Positions 6,018 to 12,478 of a stretch of 15,281 nt of DNA are shown one piece after another (within the stretch, counting starts at the first letter, position 1; every line of letters starts with the position of its first letter). The stretch is taken from the NCBI GenBank assembly GCA_964650405.1, contig CAZYTO010000129.1, positions 1 through 15,281 of the forward strand, in the 5' to 3' direction. The position numbers and the translations under genes are program-made. The stretch is from CAZYTO01 sp964650405 (lineage in GTDB: Bacteria; Acidobacteriota; Thermoanaerobaculia; Gp7-AA8). The notes under the pieces are model-generated. The model was not told the DNA's origin, made no database searches, and saw only the letters and a list, made by a program, of their open reading frames with translations.

Positions 6018-7436
6018 ATGAGAAGAGCTTCGGCCGTGCTGCTGTCCCTGATTGCCGCCATTCCGCTGGCCGCCGATTGCATCGCCAACGGCCACTACAC
6101 CGTCGTCGGCAGCGCCAGCCCGCTCCTCGGCACGCGCTATCCATACACCGAGGACCTGGCCTCGAGGAGTGACGCCCTGCCCATCCCGTCGGCCTTGACG
6201 GTTCCCTATCACGCCGACGGACGGTGGACGAAGATCCAGACCGGCTGCGCCTCCTCGGACGAACGGAACGTCGCCGCCTCGGCGCCGGTGCACCTGCTGT
6301 TGCGCGCATCTTTCCGCCTCAGTGCGCATACCGCGTCGCCGGACGCGCGCTACCAGGTCCAGCTCCGCCTCGACGACCAGGTGGTGATGACCGAGACGCG
6401 CCGCCTCGGCGTCACACCGCGCAGCGATCGCTTCGCCGCCGTCGTGCGCGACGTGCCGGCGGGCAACTATGTCTATTCGTTCTGGCTGCGCGTCCTCGAC
6501 GGGCCGGAATCGAATGCCGTGTCGATCGACCTGCAGTGGATCAACGCCCAGGGCGCGCCGAACGCCTTCGCCGCCGTCCGCGAGCAGTCGTCGCCGGAGG
6601 AGCGTTTCGGGGAGACGTGGACGAGCGTGGGAGGGGACATCCACTTCAGCAACGACCAGCGGGTCGATCTGGCCCTGCAATCGTCCTTCACCGTGGAGGA
6701 GGCGGATGCCACGGCGTCATTCGACATCGGCTGGACGCTCGACCGCGAGCCGCTCGTGGTGAGCGGCCGCGTGGCCGTGCCGGCCATGCGGCCGGATTCG
6801 ATGATCGCCTTCGAGGCCCGGCCTTTCGTGCGGCCCGGGATGCACACCCTGAAGATGTGGATGCGCAGCACACACGAGCGCATCCGCGTGTCCTCCCTCC
6901 GCCTGGAGATGATGAGCTTTCCGTCGCGCGTGCGCGATCTCGACGTCATCCCAATGGTGAAAGGGGAAGCGGACGACGAAGTGCTGACCACGGCGGACGG
7001 GGACGCGGAACAGACACCGGCGCTCAGCCCCATCTGCGGACGCTGGACGAAGCTGCTCCAGTTCACGCTCCCTCCCAGCGAGGAAGATCCATCCTGGAGT
7101 TTGGAGGGGTACGTCGAGCTGCGCGACTTCGACGTCAGCGGGTACGGGCAGGTGGCCATGGTGGCCATTCACCGGCACGAGATGAAGAACGGCGTGCTGG
7201 TGGGGGACACCACCACGGACATGGGGATCTTCGAGTTTCACGCGCGGCCAGGCGGGGACGGGCTCTTCTTCGAAGGCGACGCGTCGAAGTGGGGGAATGC
7301 GCTCAACGGCGACGAAATGTCGCTCTGGATCCGGCGGGTCGAAGGCTGCCGGCAAGCGCCGCTGGGAGGGGGATTCCGGGTGGGACGGCGCTGGCTGGCG
7401 GTGAAGATGCTGCCGTCCGAGGGGCCGCACCTGTAG
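6018..7436 (+). CDS. secreted protein of three similar beta-rich modules, function unknown
   Basis: 472 aa from ATG 6018, chosen because a signal peptide starts there (MRRASAVLLSLIAAIPLAA, cleavage near residue 20); an upstream ATG at 5967 adds only an unlikely basic extension. I do not recognise the family. Internally, module 1 (about 68-176) and module 2 (about 198-300) align: GRWTK with GETWTS, then YQVQLRLDDQVVM with FDIGWTLDREPLV, VPAGNYVYSFWLRV with VRPGMHTLKMWMRS, and VSIDLQWI with VSSLRLEMM. Module 3 (about 341-465) begins with a second GRWTK. Four cysteines (21, 77, 340, 444) remain; the last two frame module 3 and could pair. The pattern suggests tandem jelly-roll or Ig-like domains outside the cytoplasm. 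No clear ribosome site. It diverges from the DUF6496-like gene. Confidence 0.7.
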   Translation: MRRASAVLLSLIAAIPLAADCIANGHYTVVGSASPLLGTRYPYTEDLASRSDALPIPSALTVPYHADGRWTKIQTGCASSDERNVAASAPVHLLLRASFRLSAHTASPDARYQVQLRLDDQVVMTETRRLGVTPRSDRFAAVVRDVPAGNYVYSFWLRVLDGPESNAVSIDLQWINAQGAPNAFAAVREQSSPEERFGETWTSVGGDIHFSNDQRVDLALQSSFTVEEADATASFDIGWTLDREPLVVSGRVAVPAMRPDSMIAFEARPFVRPGMHTLKMWMRSTHERIRVSSLRLEMMSFPSRVRDLDVIPMVKGEADDEVLTTADGDAEQTPALSPICGRWTKLLQFTLPPSEEDPSWSLEGYVELRDFDVSGYGQVAMVAIHRHEMKNGVLVGDTTTDMGIFEFHARPGGDGLFFEGDASKWGNALNGDEMSLWIRRVEGCRQAPLGGGFRVGRRWLAVKMLPSEGPHL

Positions 7437-7480
7437 GGCGGCCGGGCCGTGCGCCCAAGCCGGGAGGATGCCCTGGGACG

Positions 7481-7529
7481 AAAGGCTGGAAGGTCGAAAG
7501 GCTGAAAGGGCCAGAGGCAGCAAGGCATC
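7481..7529 (+). repeat. degenerate purine-rich short-period repeat
   Basis: AAAGGCT, GGAAGGT, CGAAAGG, CTGAAAG follow one another, with less regular units (GGCCAGA, GGCAGCA, AGGCATC) after them. The GAA spacing drifts between 7 and 9 bp. It shares the exact 14-mer GAAAGGCTGAAAGG with 1707-1720, so these are members of one dispersed family rather than unrelated sequence. Confidence 0.45.
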
Positions 7530-7743
7530 CCTTTTTCGAGCACCGATCTCGACACCTGGCGGGCGTAAGTATCAGTAAACAAAAAGGTTGAAGTATGAAG
7601 AGGCGGGATATCGGCGGAAGCGGCTGCCGGCGAGGCTGTAACAATTCCAATCGCCGCCGTCTGCCGGGTCGAACCTGTTTGCCAGCCCCCTCCGCCTAAC
7701 GAGCCGGGTCCCGGCCTCGGACGAGGCATCGCGAAGGCGCGCC

Positions 7744-7791
7744 ACGTAAGTGCTTTATGGCTGAAGTGTCTTCTGTTTCAAACACTTACGT
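7744..7791. repeat. 9-bp perfect inverted repeat
   Basis: ACGTAAGTG (7744-7752) pairs with CACTTACGT (7783-7791) across a 30-nt loop that itself is AT-rich. It could be a weak terminator, an operator pair or the edge of an old insertion. GGCGTAAGT near 7562 resembles the left arm. Confidence 0.5.
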
Positions 7792-7915
7792 ATCATCCCC
7801 TGTAGGCGAACTCCGCGCATGAATGCGTGTGAATACGTCGCTTACTCAAATAACTCAGAATCAGGGACGGGAGTGGCGTGTTTTTCGTGGAGGCGATAAC
7901 CGTTGAGGTTAATCG

Positions 7916-7944
7916 TTGACAAAATCCGTAAGGGTTTTCATGAT
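7916..7944 (+). promoter_or_regulatory. sigma-70 type promoter for the 7991 gene
   Basis: A perfect TTGACA (7916-7921) is followed after exactly 17 nt by CATGAT (7939-7944), a 4 of 6 match to TATAAT. The predicted leader is roughly 40 nt and contains a ribosome site before ATG 7991. It is the best canonical promoter in the window. Confidence 0.65.
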
Positions 7945-7990
7945 TCGCATCACGGTTGCCAGCGCGGCGTGATGGGAGAGGAGTCGGAGC

Positions 7991-8371
7991 ATGGCTTTCG
8001 AGAAGTGGGAACCTCAACACGAGTTCGAGCGCTTTCCAGCCTCGGCGACGATCGTGCAGTCACGCCTCATCCGCCTGCCGACGCCTGTCGCCTCGATGTT
8101 GCGGCTCCGCGGAAAGTCCAGCGCCAACCTCTACTACGACAAGAAGCGCAAGGTGATCGGCATCCGCGCGCTCGACAAGAAAGAAGAAGGCGCCGCGAAG
8201 ATCCGCCAGTCGGACAAGTCGACCTCTCTCCACGTTCCCAGCTTCTTCCGCTTCTACGACATCGAAGTTCCCGGCATCAAGCGCTTCCACTGCTGGTATG
8301 ACGAGAAGGAGCGCATGGCGATGATCGACATCTCGAGACCGTCGCCGCGCGGCCGTCCGGCGGGCACATAG
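7991..8371 (+). CDS. small conserved-looking protein, function unknown
   Basis: 126 aa, soluble, mixed charge; ATG 7991 has GGAG 4-5 nt upstream (GGAGTCGGAGC) and a canonical promoter 46 nt further up. The body reads as a compact alpha/beta domain: a strand pair RLIRLPTPVASMLRL and SANLYYDKKRKVIGIRAL, a second segment KSTSLHVPSFFRFYDIEV, and a final hairpin RFHCWYDEKERMAMIDIS, then a disordered Pro/Arg/Gly tail. This order (pattern like LYYDxxxxVIGIRxL, then a conserved SxxxVxxFxxFYDI) recalls small uncharacterised proteins with an AbrB/SpoVT-like strand pattern, but that is from memory and weak. No neighbours give a context: it stands alone between a long non-coding stretch and the assembly gap 7 bp after its stop. 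Confidence 0.75.
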   Translation: MAFEKWEPQHEFERFPASATIVQSRLIRLPTPVASMLRLRGKSSANLYYDKKRKVIGIRALDKKEEGAAKIRQSDKSTSLHVPSFFRFYDIEVPGIKRFHCWYDEKERMAMIDISRPSPRGRPAGT

Positions 8372-8378
8372 CTCGATC

Positions 8379-8388
8379 NNNNNNNNNN
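8379..8388. other. assembly gap (10 N)
   Basis: Ten unresolved bases join two contigs. The true distance is unknown, so the continuity of 7991-8371 with everything to the right is not established by sequence. Confidence 0.98.
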
Positions 8389-8499
8389 GACAGAGATATT
8401 CTGTTGGCGAAGATAGCGTCCATTCGCAAGTGCCTGGACCGCCACCCGGAAATCGCCTTTGCCATCCTGAATGCCCACGATTTGTTTGCCGAGCAGTAA
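8389..8499 (+). pseudogene. ORF tail beginning in the assembly gap, possibly HepT-like remnant
   Basis: The frame is open from the gap to TAA 8497-8499: DRDILLAKIASIRKCLDR, then HPEIAFAILNAHDLFAEQ (36 residues). The first half resembles the N-terminal helix of HepT/DUF86 toxin-like proteins (pattern DxxxLAKxxxIxxCL.RI), but a real HepT continues for about 100 residues more, so it would be a truncated copy. On the opposite strand, a GGAGGT ribosome-like site (8507-8512) precedes an open frame reading GKQIVGIQDGKGDFRVAVQAL into the gap. I cannot decide which strand is coding; both readings stop at the N run. Confidence 0.25.
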
Positions 8500-8597
8500 A
8501 ATACATTACCTCCTATCAAAACGAAAACCGGTATTTCCTGACAACTTTTTCCGTTTTTTTGGTTTTCCCTCCCCTTCCCCCGGGTTTTTCACCTCGC
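8500..8597. other. AT-rich island with homopolymer runs
   Basis: This 98-bp segment, with runs of T, A and C (for example seven T near 8554-8560 and CCTTCCCCCGGG near 8572-8583), contrasts sharply with the GC-rich surroundings. I see no gene in it. It begins directly beside the contig joint, so it may be foreign DNA or poorly resolved contig-end sequence. Confidence 0.4.
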
Positions 8598-8621
8598 CCG
8601 CCCCGGTCGCTGGCGGGGCGG
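8598..8621. repeat. 8-bp GC hairpin
   Basis: CCGCCCCG (8598-8605) pairs with CGGGGCGG (8614-8621) around an 8-nt loop. There is no T-tract in the proper position for either strand. Confidence 0.5.
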
Positions 8622-8659
8622 ATGCTCCACTCGCAAACCGGCTGAGCTGACAAGGGGAG

Positions 8660-8679
8660 GACGGACAATCCTGTCCGTC
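8660..8679. repeat. 8-bp hairpin with tetraloop
   Basis: GACGGACA (8660-8667) pairs perfectly with TGTCCGTC (8672-8679) around ATCC. It is the second of three hairpins downstream of the SGNH hydrolase gene. Confidence 0.55.
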
Positions 8680-8711
8680 AATACCAGCGAATTGCGGTAA
8701 CGAGTCCGCCA

Positions 8712-8739
8712 AGAAGGGCGGCCTCGCGGCCGCCCTTCT
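8712..8739 (-). terminator. strong 12-bp hairpin, likely terminator of the fadL-SGNH operon
   Basis: AGAAGGGCGGCC (8712-8723) pairs perfectly with GGCCGCCCTTCT (8728-8739) around TCGC. It lies 20 bp past the stop of the minus-strand SGNH hydrolase gene. No U-tract follows on either strand, so intrinsic termination is likely but not certain. Confidence 0.65.
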
Positions 8740-8759
8740 GGTTTCGATCGAACGAACGA

Positions 8760-10163
8760 TCAGTGCGAAGTGAGCCGGTGGTGTCCGGGTGCCGGGGCCG
8801 GCGTCGGGGCCGTGATCGACTGCACCTCGAGGTTCTTCGCCGCCTCGGAGGAGATCGGTCCGGTCAAGGACTGGCCGAAGCCGAAGCTCGCGCCGTTGTT
8901 GGTGAAGAACTGCGTGAGCGACGCGACGGGGATGCTCGTGCCGTACGCGGCGTTGATGGTCTTGATGTACTGGTTGGCGAACAGCGTGTAGCCGATGTCG
9001 CTTAGGTGCGTTCCGTCGTTGCTGAACAGGCCGCCGGAGATGAAGGTCTTGGTCAGCGTGACGCCGCCGTAGTTGACGCCGGCGCCGGCGAAGCTGCTGA
9101 AGAGACCGTTGATGTCGGCCACCGGGATGTTGCGCGACGAGGCAGCGGCGACGATGGCGGCGTTGTAGTCCTGGACGCGCTGCAGGATCGTGGCGATCTC
9201 GGCGGGCGAGAGCCAATCCTTGTCCGGAAGCGGCTCGCCCGTGTGCGGCAACAGGCTGAACGGCGGGACCTGCTTGAGGGTAGGCGGCAGGCCGTAGCCC
9301 TGCGCCAGGTCGGTGAGGGCGCTCAGCGGAACGATCGAGCCCGTGGGGAGGGGAGCGATGGTGCCGCCGCCGATGTCGGCGATGAGCGGGATGGGATTGC
9401 CGTTGACGATGACGAGCTGCAGGCTCGAGGTGATGGCGTATGGAGGAAGGGTGGAGGTCAGCGGCACGGCGGCGAGGTTGGTGGGCATGGTGCCGACGAC
9501 GATTCCGGCATTCGGGGCGCCGGCGATGAGCTTGTCGAGGAGCGCGCCGTACTGCGCCTGGAAGCTGGCCAGCGGGGTGAGGAGCGTGGCCTGCCCCTGG
9601 CTGACGGCACCGAGGAAGTCGTTGCCGCCGATCCAGACGGCAATGAAGGTCGGGTGGAGGGCGATGGCCTGATCGGCTTCCGTGCCCAGGCCGCGGAGGA
9701 TGGCCTGTCCGAGTCCGGACGTGGGCTCCGCGCCGGTGAGGGCCAGCGTCGCGCCGACCGTGTAGCCCGGAACGGCCAGGTCGTTGTACGGGCGGCCGAA
9801 GGTGGCCATCTCCGGTGCGCCGACGCCGGGCACGGTGACCAGGCCGCTGCCGTTGTAGACCGACTCGCCGCCTGGAAGGCCGGGATACGAGATCAGCGGC
9901 ATGGCCCAGCACTTGTCGGCCGCGGCGGCATTGGTCGGGCAGATGGTGAGACCGGCCTGCTTGGCGATGATGGCCGGCCAGGCGTACGGCTGGTGGTGGT
10001 CGTTGAGCGAGCCCGCCTCGAACCCGGCGCCGTAGCTGTCGCCGATGGCGACGAACGTGGTGAAGTCTGCCTTGCCGCGGGCGGCGGCATAGCTGGGAAG
10101 AGCGACAGCCGCGACGATCGACATCAACGCGGCGATGCGTGCGAAGCTTCTGATGCGAGTCAT
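8760..10163 (-). CDS. secreted SGNH/GDSL-family hydrolase (lipase/esterase type)
   Basis: 467 aa from ATG 10163, with AAAGGAG 9 nt upstream. A Sec signal peptide (FARIAALMSIVAAVALPSYAA, cleavage near residue 27) exports it. All SGNH blocks are present: FVAIGDSYGAG with nucleophile Ser43, Gly133 in NDLAVPG as oxyanion residue, WIGGNDFL with Asn181, and SNDGTHLSDIGY with Asp383 and His386 as the catalytic dyad. Cys75 and Cys85 could form a disulfide. The C-terminus is a Pro/Ala tail (APTPAPAPGHH). Members hydrolyse ester bonds in lipids, acyl chains or sugar acetates; the exact substrate cannot be read here. It follows the FadL-like porin by 29 nt on the same strand, so the natural inference is that it releases fatty acids from esters for the porin to take up. 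A longer ORF to 10331 is rejected: it runs into the porin's C-terminus and lacks a signal sequence. Confidence 0.92.
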   Translation of the reverse strand: MTRIRSFARIAALMSIVAAVALPSYAAARGKADFTTFVAIGDSYGAGFEAGSLNDHHQPYAWPAIIAKQAGLTICPTNAAAADKCWAMPLISYPGLPGGESVYNGSGLVTVPGVGAPEMATFGRPYNDLAVPGYTVGATLALTGAEPTSGLGQAILRGLGTEADQAIALHPTFIAVWIGGNDFLGAVSQGQATLLTPLASFQAQYGALLDKLIAGAPNAGIVVGTMPTNLAAVPLTSTLPPYAITSSLQLVIVNGNPIPLIADIGGGTIAPLPTGSIVPLSALTDLAQGYGLPPTLKQVPPFSLLPHTGEPLPDKDWLSPAEIATILQRVQDYNAAIVAAASSRNIPVADINGLFSSFAGAGVNYGGVTLTKTFISGGLFSNDGTHLSDIGYTLFANQYIKTINAAYGTSIPVASLTQFFTNNGASFGFGQSLTGPISSEAAKNLEVQSITAPTPAPAPGHHRLTSH

Positions 10164-10192
10164 TTGGGTGTCTCCTTTGTCACTCAACGGCG

Positions 10193-11473
10193 CTAGAACC
10201 GATAGCCGAAGTTGGCGCTGACCAGGTTCGCATTCGTCTTGTAAGTGCCGTGGAAGTTGTCGTTCTGGGTCACGCCGTTCGTGCTGCGGGTCTTGAAGTG
10301 CAGGGCGAACTCGGTGAGGTCGATGATCCACGGGCCGTGGTGGTAGCCCAGGCCGAAAGTGGCTCCTTCACGGTCGGCGTCGGGGAGCAGCGGTCCGACA
10401 CCCGAGAGCGGCTGCGGGTTCTTGTCATAGAGCACGCCGAGGCGGACGTCCCAGTCGGCGTTGGCTTTCTTGTTCAGACCGAGACGGTAGGAGTAGGTGT
10501 CCGTCCAGTTCTGCGGGCGGGTGAAGTTGAGGGCCGTGGTGGTGTTGAAGGAGACGGCCAGGGCCTGGAAACGGCTCCAGGTGGTATGTGTCACATCGCC
10601 CTCCACGTCCCAGCCGTTGCCGAACGAAGTGGCGATGCCGCCGATGAGGATGGCCGGATAGTCGATCGAGGTCTTGATGCCCTGGTCGGGGGGAAGCTGC
10701 GCGGCCACGATGGGATCGAGCGGCGTTCCCGTCGGGATCTGCGTGAAGTGGGCAGTGCCCTTGTAGTCGATGGTCATGTCGGCGCGGTAGGAGAGGCCAA
10801 GGCGCCAGTGGTCATTGGGCTTGAACAGGACGCCGGCATTCCATCCCCAGGCGTTGTCCCAGGAGCTGTTGAGGAAGGCGTTGGCGGTGTCGATGATGCG
10901 GCCGGTGAGCGGGTTGAAGCCGGGATTGTTGCGGTTGAGGGAGATGTGCGAGCGGCGGTACTCCGCGCCGACGCCGATGGCGATGCGGCCGTCGGAGGTC
11001 TGCCAGGCCAGGGCCGGCTCGACCGAGAGCGTCTTCACGTTCGCGTCACGCGAGACGAAGCGGCCCACCCAGGGCTCCTTCCAGTCGGTGCGCAGGCCGA
11101 ACGGCGTGAAGAAGCCGACGCCGAAGGTCACGTTCTGTCCGACCGGCACGATCACATACCCGTTCGGCGGAATGAACGTATGGGCGTTGTACTCGTCCTT
11201 CGCTCCGACCGTGATCGGATCGGTGGGGTCGCCCTTGAAGTCGTTGGAGAAGTTGATGGCCGTGCCGCCGAAGAGGAACTCCGTATGACGCTGCTGGGCG
11301 ATGCCGGCAACGTTGTAGAAGATGGCGGAGGGATCGTCGGCGGTCGCGGCGAATGCGCCGCCCATCGCCGTGGCCTTCGCGCCCTGCTCGAAAATCGCGA
11401 AACCGGAGCCGAATGCCGCACTACTGACTGCGAGGATTGCCGCCGAGATCGCCAGGAGTTTGCTGAGTCGCAA
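10193..11473 (-). CDS. FadL/OmpP1/TodX-family outer-membrane porin
   Basis: Beta-barrel channel for uptake of long-chain fatty acids and other hydrophobic compounds; 426 aa, typical length. A signal peptide (MRLSKLLAISAAILAVSSAAFG) is followed by the family's N-terminal plug SGFAIFEQGAKATAMGGAF and TADDPSAIFYN. The conserved NPA of that plug is NVA here (Val55). Alternating strands continue to the end, which is VSANFGYRF, a normal barrel C-terminus with terminal Phe. The start codon is TTG 11473, with GGAGG 6 nt upstream; no ATG fits. It is first gene of an operon with the SGNH hydrolase and diverges from the DUF4412-like gene. Family assignment is strong; substrate specificity is inference. 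Confidence 0.95.
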   Translation of the reverse strand: MRLSKLLAISAAILAVSSAAFGSGFAIFEQGAKATAMGGAFAATADDPSAIFYNVAGIAQQRHTEFLFGGTAINFSNDFKGDPTDPITVGAKDEYNAHTFIPPNGYVIVPVGQNVTFGVGFFTPFGLRTDWKEPWVGRFVSRDANVKTLSVEPALAWQTSDGRIAIGVGAEYRRSHISLNRNNPGFNPLTGRIIDTANAFLNSSWDNAWGWNAGVLFKPNDHWRLGLSYRADMTIDYKGTAHFTQIPTGTPLDPIVAAQLPPDQGIKTSIDYPAILIGGIATSFGNGWDVEGDVTHTTWSRFQALAVSFNTTTALNFTRPQNWTDTYSYRLGLNKKANADWDVRLGVLYDKNPQPLSGVGPLLPDADREGATFGLGYHHGPWIIDLTEFALHFKTRSTNGVTQNDNFHGTYKTNANLVSANFGYRF

Positions 11474-11529
11474 GATGGACCTCCAAGTCGTTGCGAATTG
11501 CTTGAAACGCTATTGCTGGAACGGCGCGC

Positions 11530-11557
11530 ATCATAGCAGCGTTAACCACACGGACAA
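11530..11557 (-). promoter_or_regulatory. candidate promoter of the fadL-SGNH operon
   Basis: Minus-strand TTGTCC (11557-11552) and TATGAT (11535-11530) are 16 nt apart; TATGAT matches the -10 consensus at 5 of 6 positions. The leader to TTG 11473 would be about 50 nt. The -35 overlaps the ribosome site region of the divergent gene at 11569. Confidence 0.45.
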
Positions 11558-11568
11558 AAGGAGAAACA

Positions 11569-12327
11569 ATGAATCGACCCCCTTGCGCCGCGCTCGTTTT
11601 CTGTCTCCTGGCCGGCGCGTCCGCCCATGCCGGCGTGACCTACTCGTTCCAGAGCAATACGACCGGGTTGGCGGAGGTGAGCCTCTCCGGCAGCGTGGCC
11701 TCCGACGGTCCGAAGATGCGCGTGCACTTCACCCGCGGCGACGGCAATGTGTTCGCCGATGATTCCGTGGCCATCACCACGGACGGCGGCAAGACAGTGT
11801 CGGTGGTGGATCCCGGCGCGAAGACGTTCTATGTGCTGCCCGTGTCGGACCTGGCCGCCGGGCTTGGCGCATCCGGCCTGCTCAAGGCCACGTCCCCGAA
11901 GGCGAAGGTCACCGAGGAAGGCGCCGGGCCGGTCATGGAAGGGTTTCCCACCCGTCACATGGTCATCGACGTGTCCTACGACCTCGAGCTCGGCGTGCCG
12001 GAGAAGACGCACATCACCATGCACGGCGAGGCCTGGATCACCGACCGCCTCCCCGCCGCCACGGCCGACTTCATCGGCGTGAAGGCATTCCACACCGGCT
12101 TCCCCGCCGTCGACAGCGTCATCGACGCGCAGAGCGCCGCCCTGCGAGGCGGTTTCGCGCTCAAACAGTTCATGACGATCTCCGCGAAGGGAGGGGCGCT
12201 CGACTATTCATCGACGGCGACGGCGACGATGAGCAATGTGAAGGTGCAGGCCGTGGCGGCGTCGGAGTTCGCCGTGCCCGCAGGCTATGCGCGGGTGGAG
12301 AGTCCGCTGGAGAAGCTGAAGCCGTGA
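11569..12327 (+). CDS. secreted DUF4412-like protein
   Basis: 252 aa; ATG 11569 has AAAGGAG 6 nt upstream. A signal peptide (PPCAALVFCLLAGASAHA, cleavage near residue 21) leads into a beta-rich domain: VTYSFQSNTTG, DGPKMRVHFTRGDGN, DSVAITTDGGKTVSVVDPGAKTFYVLP, then RHMVIDVSYDLELGV. This follows the DUF4412 pattern (a marker of molten, lipid-binding-like LolA-type folds): protein state printed as strands with a 'DGxKxR ... DgGkt ... k.fYvlp' rhythm. The function of the family is not established. It diverges from the porin operon and may share its regulation, so a role in handling lipids in the periplasm is conceivable but only inferred. Its stop is followed directly by the heptamer array. Confidence 0.7.
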   Translation: MNRPPCAALVFCLLAGASAHAGVTYSFQSNTTGLAEVSLSGSVASDGPKMRVHFTRGDGNVFADDSVAITTDGGKTVSVVDPGAKTFYVLPVSDLAAGLGASGLLKATSPKAKVTEEGAGPVMEGFPTRHMVIDVSYDLELGVPEKTHITMHGEAWITDRLPAATADFIGVKAFHTGFPAVDSVIDAQSAALRGGFALKQFMTISAKGGALDYSSTATATMSNVKVQAVAASEFAVPAGYARVESPLEKLKP

Positions 12328-12478
12328 CACGGGTGCCGGGTAACAGGTAACAGGTATCGGGTATCGGGTACCTGCTCTCCGGTACCCGTCATCCGTTACC
12401 CGGTACCCGTCACCCGGTACCCGTTACCCGTTACACGTTACCCGGTACCCGTCACACGTTACCCGGTACCCGTCACCC
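12328..12478. repeat. inverted heptamer array filling the gap between convergent genes
   Basis: The whole interval is 7-bp units. Left arm, 12328-12369: six units (CACGGGT, GCCGGGT, AACAGGT twice, ATCGGGT twice). After a short centre (12370-12380), the right arm, 12381-12478, has 14 units drawn from GGTACCC, GTTACCC and GTCACCC with few variants. CGGGTACC (12365-12372) pairs perfectly with GGTACCCG (12381-12388) over an 8-nt loop, and pairing continues imperfectly outward (16 of 21). GGTACC occurs six times, five of them at multiples of 7. The gatB stop codon (12475-12473) lies inside the last unit. Probable function: bidirectional terminator or cruciform; this is inference. Confidence 0.9.

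Larger units (their letters stand above)
7437..7915. other. long intergenic stretch, no gene supported
   Basis: From the 6018-7436 stop to the promoter at 7916 I find no convincing gene. It holds repeat debris (7481-7529 and a weak 7-bp step near 7582-7603), small hairpins such as GCCTC and GAGGC at 7713-7726, and a 9-bp inverted repeat at 7744-7791. A 34-codon ATG frame at 7595-7699 is noted under findings. No tRNA, tmRNA or riboswitch core was recognised on either strand. Confidence 0.5.

Noticed and set aside
6224..7591. 455-codon frame overlapping the secreted three-module protein
   Set aside because: Arg/Ala/Gly-rich, without signal or domain; the chosen frame has a signal peptide and internal repeats.
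7620..7740. tRNA or tmRNA (a GGTTCGACCCGG-like T-arm on the minus strand)
   Set aside because: No matching acceptor, D or anticodon stems could be folded around it.
8540..8590. T-rich tract as an intrinsic terminator of the 7991 gene
   Set aside because: The T-runs come before, not after, the GC hairpin on the plus strand, and the assembly gap separates it from the gene.
10164..10331. N-terminal extension of the SGNH hydrolase to 10331
   Set aside because: It would overlap the porin's C-terminus and put 56 odd residues before a good signal peptide and ribosome site.
9006..11536. Two long plus-strand frames (396 and 428 codons) opposite the SGNH and fadL genes
   Set aside because: Low-complexity Gly/Asp/Val/Arg composition, no ribosome site or motif; the minus-strand genes are secure.
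12328..12478. CRISPR array
   Set aside because: Units are 7 bp with no spacers, and no cas genes are present.
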